In this document: in pieces, positions 8,484 to 17,356 of the stretch
Layout of the letters: each line of letters opens with the position of its first letter
Numbering within the stretch: the stretch's first letter is position 1
Assembly: GCA_021813585.1 (NCBI GenBank)
Contig: JAKAJV010000070.1
Location: forward strand, 1 to 42,061
Direction: 5' to 3'
Origin: Bacteroidota bacterium
Lineage (GTDB): Bacteria; Bacteroidota; Ignavibacteria; Ignavibacteriales; Ignavibacteriaceae
DNA length: 42,061 nucleotides
Made by a program: the position numbers and the translations under genes
The notes under the pieces: model-generated
What the model was told of the DNA's origin: nothing
The model's database searches: none
What the model saw: the letters and a program-made list of their open reading frames with translations, nothing else

Positions 8484-8648
8484 ATGAACAACGCAAAGAA
8501 AAATAGAGTGGATAATTTAGCTGCCGTAAAAATACACGGCAGTAAAGGCGTTGTTGTGAACGAATCGGTGAACATCCTTTCTTTGGATATCATTCTAGGG
8601 ATTTCGATTACTATTAGCATTCTACTAGGAATTATTATTCTAGGCTAA
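8484..8648 (+). CDS. Putative Ile/Leu/Val-rich leader peptide of the ilv-leu operon
   Basis: A 54-codon frame (MNNAKKNRVDNL...) ending IILGISITISILLGIIILG. Sixteen of its last 25 residues are Ile or Leu, and a VVV run sits further upstream, so it samples all three end products of the operon that follows. The rare Leu codon CTA is used four times near the end, as leader peptides often do. Nine bases after the stop a strong hairpin begins whose arm excludes a second hairpin. The position, directly after a good promoter and before ilvB, fits transcription or translation attenuation. Alternative: a small single-span membrane protein, because the C-terminus is hydrophobic enough to cross a membrane. 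The lack of a classical U-tract terminator keeps this below certain. Confidence 0.62.
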   Translation: MNNAKKNRVDNLAAVKIHGSKGVVVNESVNILSLDIILGISITISILLGIIILG

Positions 8649-8986
8649 TAGATAATGGTCAATCCTAAATCAAACAAAAAACAAAATAAAATACTAACTA
8701 AGATTCGGGATTGACCGGAACCCGATAAATTATGTCTGAAGATTATGTTTTAATCTTTCAGAGGCTGTAGTGAGATCAGTATTTAAATATTCCGGCTATC
8801 AAAAATCTTCCAAAAGAAGCAGCATAGTCTTAGCGTCTCTCACCAAAAGTGTTGTAGTAACTATACAACATCTCACCAAAGTCTTCAATTTTATGATTCA
8901 ATACGTTTGTATTGGCTACATAATAATTCTAAATATTTGAAGTAAGTTTTAACTTAATAAATAATTGTTGTAAGAAAGGATCATAT
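8649..8986 (+). promoter_or_regulatory. Structured leader region of the ilv-leu operon
   Basis: This 338-nt gap holds no gene but many possible RNA structures. A 15-position stem (8657-8671 with 8702-8716, one mismatch and one G-U) starts just after the leader stop. Its 3' arm overlaps a second hairpin (8705-8709 with 8721-8725). A third stem pairs 8735-8745 with 8751-8762. Further on GGCTAT/ATAGTC (about 8793-8829) encloses CTTC/GAAG. Two direct copies of TCTCACCAAA flank a hairpin GTTGTA/TACAAC (about 8837-8880). No run of U follows any stem, so termination would have to be unusual or Rho-dependent. The ilvB ribosome site AAAGGA is at 8975-8980. Confidence 0.5.
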
Positions 8987-10705
8987 ATGAGAACCCCCAA
9001 GCATATGTTGTCTGGTGCAGATATTTTTTTCGAATGCTTAAGACGGGAAAAAGTTGAATATATATTCGGCTATCCCGGAGGCGCAGTGCTAAAGCTGTAC
9101 GAAAAGCTCTACGACGTGGATCATTTGAAACATATTCTGGTAAGGCACGAGCAAGGCGCTGCCCATATGGCCGAAGGATATGCCAAGGCAACTGGTAAGG
9201 TAGGAGTGGTTCTGGTTACCTCTGGGCCTGGTGCAACCAATACAGTTACCGGTATTGCAGATGCTTACATGGACTCGGTCCCGATCGTTGTTTTCACCGG
9301 CCAGGTTGCAACACATTTAATCGGCAACGATGCATTTCAGGAAGCCGACATAGTAGGCATTACCCGCCCTATTACAAAGCATAACTTTCTTGTAAGGGAT
9401 GTTAAAGAACTCGCAACGATTATCCGCAAAGCATTCTTTATTGCTTCTACCGGCAGACCCGGCCCTGTACTGGTCGATCTTCCAAAGGATGTAATAAATT
9501 CGGTGTGCGAATTTGAATACCCCGAAAAGGTTGAACTGCGCGGCTACAAACCCACTTTCCTCGGTCATCAAAACCAGATTAAGAAAGCGGCGGATATTAT
9601 TAAAAACGCAAAGAGACCGCTACTTTATGTGGGCGGCGGAGTTTTAATGTCCAACGGCGAGCGTGAACTGCGCCTGTTTGCAAAGGAAAGTAACATCCCT
9701 GTTACAATGACTCTTCAGGGCCTCGGCGCTTTCCCGGGCAACGACCCGCAGTCCCTGGGCATGCTGGGAATGCACGGTACGTATTACGCCAACCAGGCTG
9801 TAAACAACTGCGATGTGCTGGTTTCCTTAGGTGCCCGCTTTGATGACCGCGTAACGGGTAAGGTAGATTCGTTCGCAACAAAAGCCTATAAGATTCATGT
9901 TGATATAGATCCGACTTGCATCGATAAAAATGTTATCGTCGATCTTCCGATTGTAGGCGATGTAAAGCACGTACTGGCAGAGCTTGCATCCGAAATGAAC
10001 GGACAGATGGACCTTGAAGATTGGTGGGCGCAAATAAACGCGTGGCGGGAAGAGTGTCCGCTTAATTATGAAAAGAATGACGGCAAATTAAGATCTGAAT
10101 ATATAATTGAGAGGATATCGGAGAAGACCAAAGGCGAAGCAGTTGTCGTCTCCGATGTTGGCCAGCACCAGATGTGGGTTGCACAATATTATAAGTTTAA
10201 CAATCCCCGCTCCCATCTTACAAGCGGCGGCCTGGGCACAATGGGATTTTCACTGCCGGCTTCAATAGGAGCGGCTTTCGGAGTTAAGGATAGGACGGTT
10301 ATTTCCATTAGCGGCGACGGCGGTTTCCAGATGAACATACAGGAATTGATTACTGCCGCTTACAATAAGCTTCCCATAAAATTTATTATTATCAACAACA
10401 GCTTCCTTGGAATGGTAAGGCAGTGGCAGGAGCTGTTCCATGCGGAGAAGTACAGCTTTACAGATCTTTCCGCCAGCAATCCAAATTTTTTAAAAGTCGG
10501 CGAGGCTTTCGGCTTAAAGTCGTTCTCAACAAACAATCCGGCTGAAGTTGACGATATACTTGACGAGGCTTTATCTTACAACGACGGGCCGGTTTTAATC
10601 GAATTCAAAGTTGTAAAGGAAGATATGGTATTTCCGATTATTCCTTCCGGCGCAACAATAAAAGAAATGATGACAAAGCGTTTAGACCCAAAGGAGATGG
10701 TTTAA
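8987..10705 (+). CDS. ilvB: Acetolactate synthase, large (catalytic) subunit
   Basis: Thiamine-diphosphate enzyme joining two pyruvates to 2-acetolactate (valine/leucine), or pyruvate and 2-oxobutyrate to 2-aceto-2-hydroxybutyrate (isoleucine). At 572 aa it is full length. The catalytic glutamate is E55 in RHEQGAAHMAEGYA, the central FAD-binding domain is present, and the TPP motif GDGGFQMNIQEL lies in the last third. The ATG at 8987 is preceded by AAAGGA at a spacing of 6 nt. It is the first large gene of an eight-gene branched-chain operon, and three bases separate it from its regulatory subunit ilvN. Confidence 0.97.
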   Translation: MRTPKHMLSGADIFFECLRREKVEYIFGYPGGAVLKLYEKLYDVDHLKHILVRHEQGAAHMAEGYAKATGKVGVVLVTSGPGATNTVTGIADAYMDSVPIVVFTGQVATHLIGNDAFQEADIVGITRPITKHNFLVRDVKELATIIRKAFFIASTGRPGPVLVDLPKDVINSVCEFEYPEKVELRGYKPTFLGHQNQIKKAADIIKNAKRPLLYVGGGVLMSNGERELRLFAKESNIPVTMTLQGLGAFPGNDPQSLGMLGMHGTYYANQAVNNCDVLVSLGARFDDRVTGKVDSFATKAYKIHVDIDPTCIDKNVIVDLPIVGDVKHVLAELASEMNGQMDLEDWWAQINAWREECPLNYEKNDGKLRSEYIIERISEKTKGEAVVVSDVGQHQMWVAQYYKFNNPRSHLTSGGLGTMGFSLPASIGAAFGVKDRTVISISGDGGFQMNIQELITAAYNKLPIKFIIINNSFLGMVRQWQELFHAEKYSFTDLSASNPNFLKVGEAFGLKSFSTNNPAEVDDILDEALSYNDGPVLIEFKVVKEDMVFPIIPSGATIKEMMTKRLDPKEMV

Positions 10706-10708
10706 TTT

Positions 10709-11221
10709 ATGAAGCATACAATTTCCGTTTTAGTTGAAAATCAGTTCGGTGCCTTCAACCGCGTTGCTACAATGTTTAGCGGTAAAGGCTTTAACATTCA
10801 CAGCATCTCGATTGGCGAGACGGAAACCCCAGAGGTATCTAGGATGACCATAGTTACCGAGGGAGAGGACAAGATAATGGAACAGGTAGTTAAGCAGCTT
10901 AACCGTCTGATAGATACGATTAAGGTTGTCGATCTTACAGGCCAAACCAGGGTAGAAAGAGAGCTAGCTCTTATTACCGTATTTTACCAGAAAGGAACGC
11001 GGGCAGAGCTGATAAGCATCTGCGATATTTTTAGGGGAAATGTGGTTGATATAAATAACAAGACAATTACACTTGAAATTACAGGCCCGCCCGATAAAAT
11101 TGATGCGGTTGTTAATGTGCTGGAGCCTTTCGGAATAAAGGAAATGGCCCGCTCAGGCACTGTTGCATTAAAGCGCGGCGAGCAGTTAAAACTCGATAAA
11201 AATTTAGTCACTCAACAATGA
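10709..11221 (+). CDS. ilvN: Acetolactate synthase, small (regulatory) subunit
   Basis: A 170-aa protein with an N-terminal ACT domain ([19 protein letters not shown], residues about 4-75) and a C-terminal ALS small-subunit domain ([20 protein letters not shown]). In this family it stimulates the catalytic subunit and confers feedback inhibition, usually by valine. Length and motifs match the IlvH/IlvN family. It lies 3 nt after ilvB and 10 nt before ilvC, consistent with coupled translation and a stoichiometric complex with IlvB. Confidence 0.95.
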   Translation: MKHTISVLVENQFGAFNRVATMFSGKGFNIHSISIGETETPEVSRMTIVTEGEDKIMEQVVKQLNRLIDTIKVVDLTGQTRVERELALITVFYQKGTRAELISICDIFRGNVVDINNKTITLEITGPPDKIDAVVNVLEPFGIKEMARSGTVALKRGEQLKLDKNLVTQQ

Positions 11222-11231
11222 AGGAAATAAT

Positions 11232-12248
11232 ATGAAAGTTTATTATGATTATGACGCTTCACTAGACCATCTAACCGGCAAGAACATCGCCGTATTAGGT
11301 TTCGGCAGCCAGGGGCATGCCCATTCATTAAATTTAAAGGAAAGCGGCTGTAATGTTTGCGTGGGTCTCCGGCCTGAAAGCGATAAATGGAAAAAAGCCG
11401 AGAATGCAGGCTTAACTGTCAAATCAATTCCCGATGCAGCCGAATGGGGCGATGTTATTATGGTACTTCTTCCGGATCAAAATCAAAAAGAAGTTTACGA
11501 TAGGGACATTGCGCCGCATTTGAATCCCGGCAATACACTCGCTTTTGCTCACGGGTTTAATATCCATTACAAGCAAATCGTTCCGCCTGCCGACGTTAAT
11601 GTAATGATGATCGCTCCCAAAAGCCCTGGTCACCTTGTAAGAAGAACCTACCTTGAAGGAACCGGAGTTCCCTGCTTGATAGCGGTTCATCAGGACCCTA
11701 GCGGCAAGACCAAGGAACTGGCACTGGCCTGGTCTAAAGGAATCGGCGGGACAAAGGCCGGAGTTATAGAAACGAATTTTAAAAATGAAACCGAAACAGA
11801 TTTGTTCGGTGAGCAGGCTGTACTATGCGGCGGCTCTGCCGAGCTGATTAAAGCGGGATTTGAAACTCTGGTTGAAGCAGGCTACCCCCCGGAACTTGCT
11901 TACTTTGAATGTATGCACGAAATGAAGCTGATAGTTGACCTTTATTACGAAGGCGGCCTTTCACGCATGAACTATTCGGTAAGCGATACTGCCGAGTACG
12001 GCGGGATGACAAGAGGCAGCAGGCTTATTACGGCGGAGACCCGGAAAGAAATGAAAAAAATTTTAAGCGAGATTCAAAACGGCGAGTTTGCAAATGAATG
12101 GCTGAGCGAGTACAAAGCCGGGCAGCCTTTAATGCAAAAGTTAAGAAAAGAAAATAGCGAGCACGAAATAGAAAAAGTAGGCGCTAAGCTTAGAAGCATG
12201 ATGAGCTGGCTTTTTAAAAAAAGCTCTAAAGAAGAGGTCGGTGTATGA
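11232..12248 (+). CDS. ilvC: Ketol-acid reductoisomerase
   Basis: Isomerises and reduces acetolactate to 2,3-dihydroxyisovalerate, and the isoleucine analogue likewise; Mg2+ and NAD(P)H dependent. The 338-aa length marks it as a class I (short) enzyme. The Rossmann motif GFGSQGHA lies at residues 23-30. Metal and substrate motifs are [26 protein letters not shown] and [11 protein letters not shown]. The following leuB start codon overlaps the stop codon by 4 nt (ATGA). Dihydroxyacid dehydratase (ilvD), the next enzyme, is not in the window. Confidence 0.97.
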   Translation: MKVYYDYDASLDHLTGKNIAVLGFGSQGHAHSLNLKESGCNVCVGLRPESDKWKKAENAGLTVKSIPDAAEWGDVIMVLLPDQNQKEVYDRDIAPHLNPGNTLAFAHGFNIHYKQIVPPADVNVMMIAPKSPGHLVRRTYLEGTGVPCLIAVHQDPSGKTKELALAWSKGIGGTKAGVIETNFKNETETDLFGEQAVLCGGSAELIKAGFETLVEAGYPPELAYFECMHEMKLIVDLYYEGGLSRMNYSVSDTAEYGGMTRGSRLITAETRKEMKKILSEIQNGEFANEWLSEYKAGQPLMQKLRKENSEHEIEKVGAKLRSMMSWLFKKSSKEEVGV

Positions 12249-13342
12249 ATTACAAAATAACGCTGCTTCCCGGAGACGGCATAGGCACCGAGGTTGTAAG
12301 CGCTGCGGTAAAGGTAATGAAAGCTGCGGCGGAAAAGTTTAACATTACCTTTTCGTTTAATGAACAGCTTATAGGCGGATGCTCTTACGACAAGCACGGT
12401 ACTCCTTTAACCGATGATGCATTGAGCGTATGCTATGATTCCGATGCTGTACTGCTGGGTGCGGTAGGTGGATACAAATGGGAAAGTCTTCCGCAGCATT
12501 TGAAGCCCGAAGCTGCGCTGCTTAAGCTTAGGAAAGCTCTCGGCCTTTTTACAAATATCCGTCCAGCTAAAGTTTATACGCCGCTGCTTTCTGCTTCTAC
12601 TCTAAAACCGGAAGTGCTGGAAGGAACGGATATTTTGATTTTCCGGGAGCTTACCGGCGACGTTTACTTCGGCGAGCCGCGCGGCTACGACGAGGAAAAA
12701 GGCTGGAACACTATGGTTTATACAAGAGAGGAAGTAGTAAGAATAGCAAGGAACGCATTCGACGTTGCGATGAAAAGAAGCAAGCGCGTAACTTCGGTAG
12801 ATAAAGCTAACGTACTAGATTGTTCACAGTTCTGGAGAAAGGTAGTTCACGAGGTTCATAAAGATTATCCCGAAGTAACGTTGAACGATATGTACGTTGA
12901 TAATGCGGCTATGCAGATCGTCCGCAACCCAAGGCAGTTCGACGTTATACTTACTCAGAATTTGTTCGGCGATATATTGAGCGATATTGCCGCGATGATT
13001 ACCGGCAGCCTGGGAATGCTGCCTTCGGCAAGCCTTGGTACCAAGTACGCTCTTTACGAGCCGGTACACGGCAGCGCACCCGATATTGCCGGGCAGGGAA
13101 AGGCTAATCCTCTTGCAACAATTGCTTCGGTTGCTATGATGTTCGCCTATTCTTTCCAAATGAATAAGGCTGCCGACTTAATTTACGATTCGATAAATAA
13201 GACTTTGGAGGCCGGATACAGGACGGCAGATATTTTTTCTCCCGGTACTATTCTGGTTTCAACTGCACAGATTACAGATACGGTTATTGAAAACTTTAAT
13301 CTAATTTTCGACGAGCAGGCTTTAGGCGTATTTACTCTATAA
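12245..13342 (+). CDS. leuB: 3-isopropylmalate dehydrogenase
   Basis: NAD-dependent oxidative decarboxylation of 3-isopropylmalate to 4-methyl-2-oxopentanoate. In organisms using citramalate the same enzyme also converts 3-methylmalate to 2-oxobutyrate. At 365 aa it has the normal length. Motifs are [14 protein letters not shown] at the N-terminus, [14 protein letters not shown] and the family signature [19 protein letters not shown] (catalytic metal-binding aspartates). It overlaps ilvC by 4 nt. It is followed by a 127-bp inverted-repeat element before leuA, so leuA onward may be separately modulated. Confidence 0.96.
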   Translation: MNYKITLLPGDGIGTEVVSAAVKVMKAAAEKFNITFSFNEQLIGGCSYDKHGTPLTDDALSVCYDSDAVLLGAVGGYKWESLPQHLKPEAALLKLRKALGLFTNIRPAKVYTPLLSASTLKPEVLEGTDILIFRELTGDVYFGEPRGYDEEKGWNTMVYTREEVVRIARNAFDVAMKRSKRVTSVDKANVLDCSQFWRKVVHEVHKDYPEVTLNDMYVDNAAMQIVRNPRQFDVILTQNLFGDILSDIAAMITGSLGMLPSASLGTKYALYEPVHGSAPDIAGQGKANPLATIASVAMMFAYSFQMNKAADLIYDSINKTLEAGYRTADIFSPGTILVSTAQITDTVIENFNLIFDEQALGVFTL

Positions 13343-13366
13343 AAAATTTCCGGTTTGATTTGACAT

Positions 13367-13493
13367 TATGAGTTCACTCTAAAAAGCCAAAATAACTATG
13401 ATGTCATTCCCACGAAAGTGGGAATCTATTCTGAATAAGAGGTTTTTTAGATTCCCGTTTTCACGGGAATGACCTTTTTAGAGTGGACTCATA
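13367..13493. repeat. MITE-like inverted-repeat element between leuB and leuA
   Basis: A 127-bp element bounded by 20-nt terminal inverted repeats with one mismatch (TATGAGTTCACTCTAAAAAG at 13367-13386; complement at 13474-13493). Inside are two hairpins of the same type: ATTCCCAC gaaa GTGGGAAT (13406-13425) and ATTCCCGT tttc ACGGGAAT (13451-13470). It has no coding content. Whether it also works as an RNA structure in the operon transcript cannot be told from sequence. Confidence 0.75.
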
Positions 13494-13556
13494 TTATGAA
13501 AATCGAAATATAAGGAATAATTAATAATTCAATGGTTTAAAAGAAAGGTTACTAAA

Positions 13557-15152
13557 GTGGATAATAGAGTTATAATTTTTGATACAACATTGAGAGACGG
13601 CGAACAATCGCCCGGTGCTTCGTTAAATGTGTACGAAAAATTAGAGATTGCCCGCCAGCTTGAGAAGCTAAATGTAGACGTTATAGAAGCCGGCTTCCCG
13701 GTTTCTTCACCTACACAGTTTGAAGCCGTGCAAAGAATTTCCGCGGAAGTTAACGCAGTTATTGCAGGACTTGCAAGAGCTAAGGAAATCGATATCAAAG
13801 CCGCTTACGATGCTCTTAAAGAAGCAAAGCGGTTTAGGATTCACACCTTCATCGGCACTTCCGATATTCACATACTTGGAAAATTCGGAGATGAGCGCTA
13901 CGGAAAATCTTTGGCCGATAAGCGCAAGACCATTGTAAAGATGGCTCAGGATGCGGTTGCTTACGCAAAGTCTTTTACTTCCGACGTAGAATTCTCTGCC
14001 GAAGACGCCGGCAGAACCGATATCGAATTTTTATCGGAAATAATAGAAGCCGCTATAGAATCCGGAGCCACTACCGTTAATATTCCGGATACAACGGGAT
14101 ATACTTTCCCGTGGGAATTCGGGAATAAAATTGCCGACCTGAGGAAGCGCGTTAAGAATATAGATAAAGCAATCATCAGCGTGCATTGCCACGATGACCT
14201 GGGACTGGGTGTTGCTAATTCTTTAAGCGGAATTGAAAACGGCGCTCGACAGGTTGAATGCACTATTAACGGTATAGGCGAGCGCGCAGGCAACGCCTCG
14301 CTGGAAGAAATTGTCATCGCACTTAAAGTAAGAAAGGACATTTGTAAATATTACACCAAGATTAACACTGAAGAAATTTATAATACCAGCAAAATGGTTT
14401 CTTCTTTTACCGGCATCATCGTCCAGCCGAACAAAGCTATAGTGGGCGAGAATGCATTTGCGCACGAGTCCGGCATACACCAGGACGGCGTACTTAAGAA
14501 CAGGCAGACGTATGAAATAATGACGCCGGAAAGCGTAGGAGTTACAAAAACCAAAATTGTTCTCGGAAGGCATTCGGGAAGGCACGGATTGAAGTCGCGC
14601 TTGCACGAGCTCGGTTACAGGGTATCCGATAAAGAGCTGCAGGTAATCTACGATCAGTTTGTGGCGTTGGCAGATAAGAAGAAAGAAGTGTTTGATGATG
14701 ACCTGCGTATATTGATGGGAGACCAGGCTTTAGCCAGCAACCAGGAACGCTACGAGCTAGATTATATTCACGTAACTATGGGAACTACTTCTATTCCTAC
14801 TGCAACCGTAAGGATAAAGATCGGCGATGACTTTATACAGGAATCCGCAACGGGAGACGGTGCTGTTGATGCGACATTCAACGCCATCGAACGAGCGCTG
14901 GATATTTCTTCGAAACTCGAATCTTATAACGTCCGCTCGGTTACTTCCGGCAGGCAGGCAATGGGCGAGGTTATCATTAGAATTCGAGAGCACGAGCATT
15001 CATTTACCGGCCGCGGCGTTTCTACCGATGTAATTGAAGCAAGCGCCAAGGCCTATATTCAAGCATTAAATCAAAGACAGTTGTACCTGGAAATGAAAGA
15101 GGAAGAAGACAGCTTTAATCGTTCATTATCCGATTTATCACAAGCAGTATAG
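13557..15152 (+). CDS. leuA: 2-isopropylmalate synthase
   Basis: Condenses acetyl-CoA with 2-oxoisovalerate, the committed step of leucine synthesis. The 531-aa protein has the catalytic TIM-barrel (FDTTLRDGEQSPGASLN near the N-terminus; VHCHDDLGLGVANS with metal-binding histidines; INGIGERAGNASLEE) and the C-terminal LeuA regulatory domain (residues about 390-510) that normally binds leucine. The start codon is GTG at 13557, supported by the conserved N-terminus and AAGAAAGG upstream. It is homologous to the cimA product at the end of the operon, but the QSPG form after DTTLRDGE and the DVIEAGFPVSSP motif mark it as the isopropylmalate enzyme. Confidence 0.95.
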   Translation: MDNRVIIFDTTLRDGEQSPGASLNVYEKLEIARQLEKLNVDVIEAGFPVSSPTQFEAVQRISAEVNAVIAGLARAKEIDIKAAYDALKEAKRFRIHTFIGTSDIHILGKFGDERYGKSLADKRKTIVKMAQDAVAYAKSFTSDVEFSAEDAGRTDIEFLSEIIEAAIESGATTVNIPDTTGYTFPWEFGNKIADLRKRVKNIDKAIISVHCHDDLGLGVANSLSGIENGARQVECTINGIGERAGNASLEEIVIALKVRKDICKYYTKINTEEIYNTSKMVSSFTGIIVQPNKAIVGENAFAHESGIHQDGVLKNRQTYEIMTPESVGVTKTKIVLGRHSGRHGLKSRLHELGYRVSDKELQVIYDQFVALADKKKEVFDDDLRILMGDQALASNQERYELDYIHVTMGTTSIPTATVRIKIGDDFIQESATGDGAVDATFNAIERALDISSKLESYNVRSVTSGRQAMGEVIIRIREHEHSFTGRGVSTDVIEASAKAYIQALNQRQLYLEMKEEEDSFNRSLSDLSQAV

Positions 15153-15171
15153 AATAAAGGATACAAAAAAA

Positions 15172-16467
15172 ATGGCAATGACTATAACAGAAAAAATATT
15201 ATCGAAATCCTCCGGCAGAAAACGAGTTGAACCGGGAGAAAATATTTGGCTGAATGTTGATGTGCTGATGACTCACGATGTATGCGGGCCGCCGACTATC
15301 GGCATCTGGAAGCGAGAATTCGGAAGCGATGCGAAAATTTGGGATAAGGACAAGCTCGTAATTTTTCCCGATCATTATATCTTTACTAAGAATCCGCAGG
15401 CTAACAGAAACGTTGAGATACTAAGACAGTTTGCAAGCGAGTACAAGGTGGATAATTACTACGACGTAGGTACCGAAAGATATAAAGGCGTCTGCCATAT
15501 TGCTCTGGCAGAAGAAGGCTATAACATACCGGGTACTGTTTTATTCGGCACAGATTCGCACACATGCACTTCCGGTGCATTCGGAATGTTCTCTACCGGC
15601 GTAGGCAATACCGATGCTGCGTTCATATTAGGCACAGGTAAGATATGGGAAAAAGTTCCCGAGTCGTTAAAGTTTACATTCGAAGGTGAGCTTCCGCCTT
15701 ATATAACCGCAAAGGATTTAATCCTGCAAGTACTAGGTGATATTACTACGGACGGCGGAACTTACGGTGCACTGGAGTTCGACGGCGAGGGAGTATTCTC
15801 TTTACCGGTAGATGAACGGATGACGCTTACAAACATGGCAATTGAAGCAGGTGCGATGAACGGAATAATCGCTGCCGATTCTGTGATAGAAGCTTATGTT
15901 AAAGAACGAGCAGATAAATCATTTGAAATTTTTAAAAGCGATCCTGATGCACAATATAAGGCTAAATATCGTTATGATGTTTCCAAAATGGAGCCTCATT
16001 TAGCTAAGCCCCACAGCCCGGATAATCTTGATCTGGTTAGAAATGTACATGGAACCAATTTAACCAAATGTTATATCGGTTCGTGCACAGGCGGCAAGCT
16101 GAGCGATTTCAGATCGGCTGCTAAAATAATCTTCGGCAGCAAAGTTAAAGTACCAACCTTTATAGTACCGGCAAGTACTTCGGTTGCGCGTCAACTGGAA
16201 GAAGAGACAATCAGCGGTGTTTCCTTAAAGCAGATTTTTGAAGATGCCGGATGCGAGGTTGCAAAGTCATCTTGCGCAGCCTGCCTCGGCGGTCCATCGG
16301 ATACAGTCGGCAGAGCCAAAGACGGCGAGGTAGTTATTTCTACAACCAACAGAAATTTCCCCGGCAGAATGGGAAGCAAAAAGTCTTCTGTTTATTTAGC
16401 TTCGCCATTAACCGTTGCGGCTTCTGCCTTAACAGGTGTAATTACGGATCCGAGGGATTTTATGTAA
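15172..16467 (+). CDS. leuC: 3-isopropylmalate dehydratase, large subunit
   Basis: Aconitase-family iron-sulfur enzyme that isomerises 2- to 3-isopropylmalate with LeuD; in the citramalate route the pair also isomerises citramalate to 3-methylmalate. The 431 residues and the N-terminus (MTITEKILSKSSGRKRVEPG) put it in the archaeal-type/HACN-like large subunit group rather than the longer LeuC of about 465 aa. The 4Fe-4S ligands are visible: C305 in GSCTGGK, C368 and C371 in SSCAACLGG. It starts 19 nt after leuA. A 125-nt structured gap separates it from leuD, which is unusual for this pair. Confidence 0.94.
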   Translation: MAMTITEKILSKSSGRKRVEPGENIWLNVDVLMTHDVCGPPTIGIWKREFGSDAKIWDKDKLVIFPDHYIFTKNPQANRNVEILRQFASEYKVDNYYDVGTERYKGVCHIALAEEGYNIPGTVLFGTDSHTCTSGAFGMFSTGVGNTDAAFILGTGKIWEKVPESLKFTFEGELPPYITAKDLILQVLGDITTDGGTYGALEFDGEGVFSLPVDERMTLTNMAIEAGAMNGIIAADSVIEAYVKERADKSFEIFKSDPDAQYKAKYRYDVSKMEPHLAKPHSPDNLDLVRNVHGTNLTKCYIGSCTGGKLSDFRSAAKIIFGSKVKVPTFIVPASTSVARQLEEETISGVSLKQIFEDAGCEVAKSSCAACLGGPSDTVGRAKDGEVVISTTNRNFPGRMGSKKSSVYLASPLTVAASALTGVITDPRDFM

Positions 16468-16476
16468 CATCAGTTT

Positions 16477-16552
16477 GCACCCAGCCTGCCATTCTTATCC
16501 GGATGTTTGGGTTTGAACATCCCTCTCTTACACCGGGAGGGATTAAGGGTGC
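16477..16552 (+). promoter_or_regulatory. Alternative hairpins between leuC and leuD
   Basis: GCACCC (16477-16482) can pair with GGGTGC (16547-16552) and enclose two hairpins: GGATGTT/AACATCC (16501-16507 with 16516-16522) and ATCCCTC/GAGGGAT (16519-16525 with 16537-16543). The two inner hairpins share bases 16519-16522, so they exclude each other. No U tract follows. It could be a degenerate repeat, an mRNA processing site or a switch setting the leuC:leuD ratio; the sequence alone does not decide. Confidence 0.4.
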
Positions 16553-16592
16553 TTAAAAATAAATTTTTATAGAATATGGAGAAAAAGTTTAA

Positions 16593-17153
16593 ATGGAAAA
16601 AATTATTAAAGGCAAGGCATTCGTTCTGGGAAACAACATCGATACCGATCAGATTATTCCGGCAGAGCACCTGGTATACAGCCTAACCGACCGGGAGGAA
16701 TCGAAGAAGTACGGTCACTTCGCTCTTTCCGGCGTACCTATTTTCCAGGCGGGTTTACCGGAGGGCGGTAAGCATTTTATTGAAGGCGAAAACTTTCTTT
16801 CGGATTATAACATTATTATCGGAGGCTCTAATTTCGGCTGCGGCTCGTCTAGAGAACACGCGCCGTTTGCACTTCAGGTTGCCGGTGTTAAGGCGGTTAT
16901 TGCAGAATCCTATGCGAGAATTTTTTATAGGAATTGTGTCGACGGCGGATTCCTGCTGCCATACGAATCAACAACGAAATTAAATGATCAAATAAGAACC
17001 GGCGACGAGTTGGAGCTTGACGTTCAGGCAAATACAATTAAAAACTTATCTACCGGCAAAACTTATTCTCTCCGCTCACTGGGAGATATTCTCCCAATTA
17101 TAGAGGCAGGCGATATATTCAAATATGCAAGGCAGGCTGGAATGATAGCTTAA
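16593..17153 (+). CDS. leuD: 3-isopropylmalate dehydratase, small subunit
   Basis: The swivel-domain partner of LeuC. The 186-aa protein begins IIKGKAFVLGNNIDTDQIIPAEHL and carries the family motif GGSNFGCGSSREHAPFAL in the middle. With LeuC it forms the isomerase acting on isopropylmalate and, given the nearby cimA, probably on citramalate. The ATG at 16593 comes 14 nt after GGAG, a rather long spacing. It is followed by a 203-nt palindrome-rich gap and cimA. Confidence 0.95.
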   Translation: MEKIIKGKAFVLGNNIDTDQIIPAEHLVYSLTDREESKKYGHFALSGVPIFQAGLPEGGKHFIEGENFLSDYNIIIGGSNFGCGSSREHAPFALQVAGVKAVIAESYARIFYRNCVDGGFLLPYESTTKLNDQIRTGDELELDVQANTIKNLSTGKTYSLRSLGDILPIIEAGDIFKYARQAGMIA

Positions 17154-17220
17154 AAACTTTTACTCTTGTTCTTACTCCTAATCTTAATCTAATTTTTAAA
17201 TGATCAAGAGCAAGATTATG

Positions 17221-17306
17221 CCTGCCTGCGGTAGGCAGGATTAAGAATTTCGCCTTAGGCGGATCTCCACCTGAGGCGGATGAGCCTCTGGCTCAAGCTT
17301 TTGGCT
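17221..17306. repeat. Cluster of small palindromes between leuD and cimA
   Basis: Several short palindromes sit side by side: CCTGCCTGCGGTAGGCAGG (17221-17239), CGCCTTAGGCG (17251-17261), an imperfect CCACCTGAGGCGG (about 17267-17279), TGAGCCTCTGGCTCA (17281-17295) and AGCTTTTGGCT (17296-17306). Close relatives occur in the tmRNA gene (40999-41028) and in the duplicated region at 41761-41780, so they appear to be members of a dispersed family. Confidence 0.7.
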
Positions 17307-17356
17307 GAAAGATTAAAACTATTGTGTAAAGATTTAAAAATATTTTTTATAAAAAC

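Noticed and set aside
8705-8725. Intrinsic terminator of the ilv leader
   Set aside because: The stem is only five pairs and is followed by TAAATTATG, not a U tract, so I list it only as an alternative fold.
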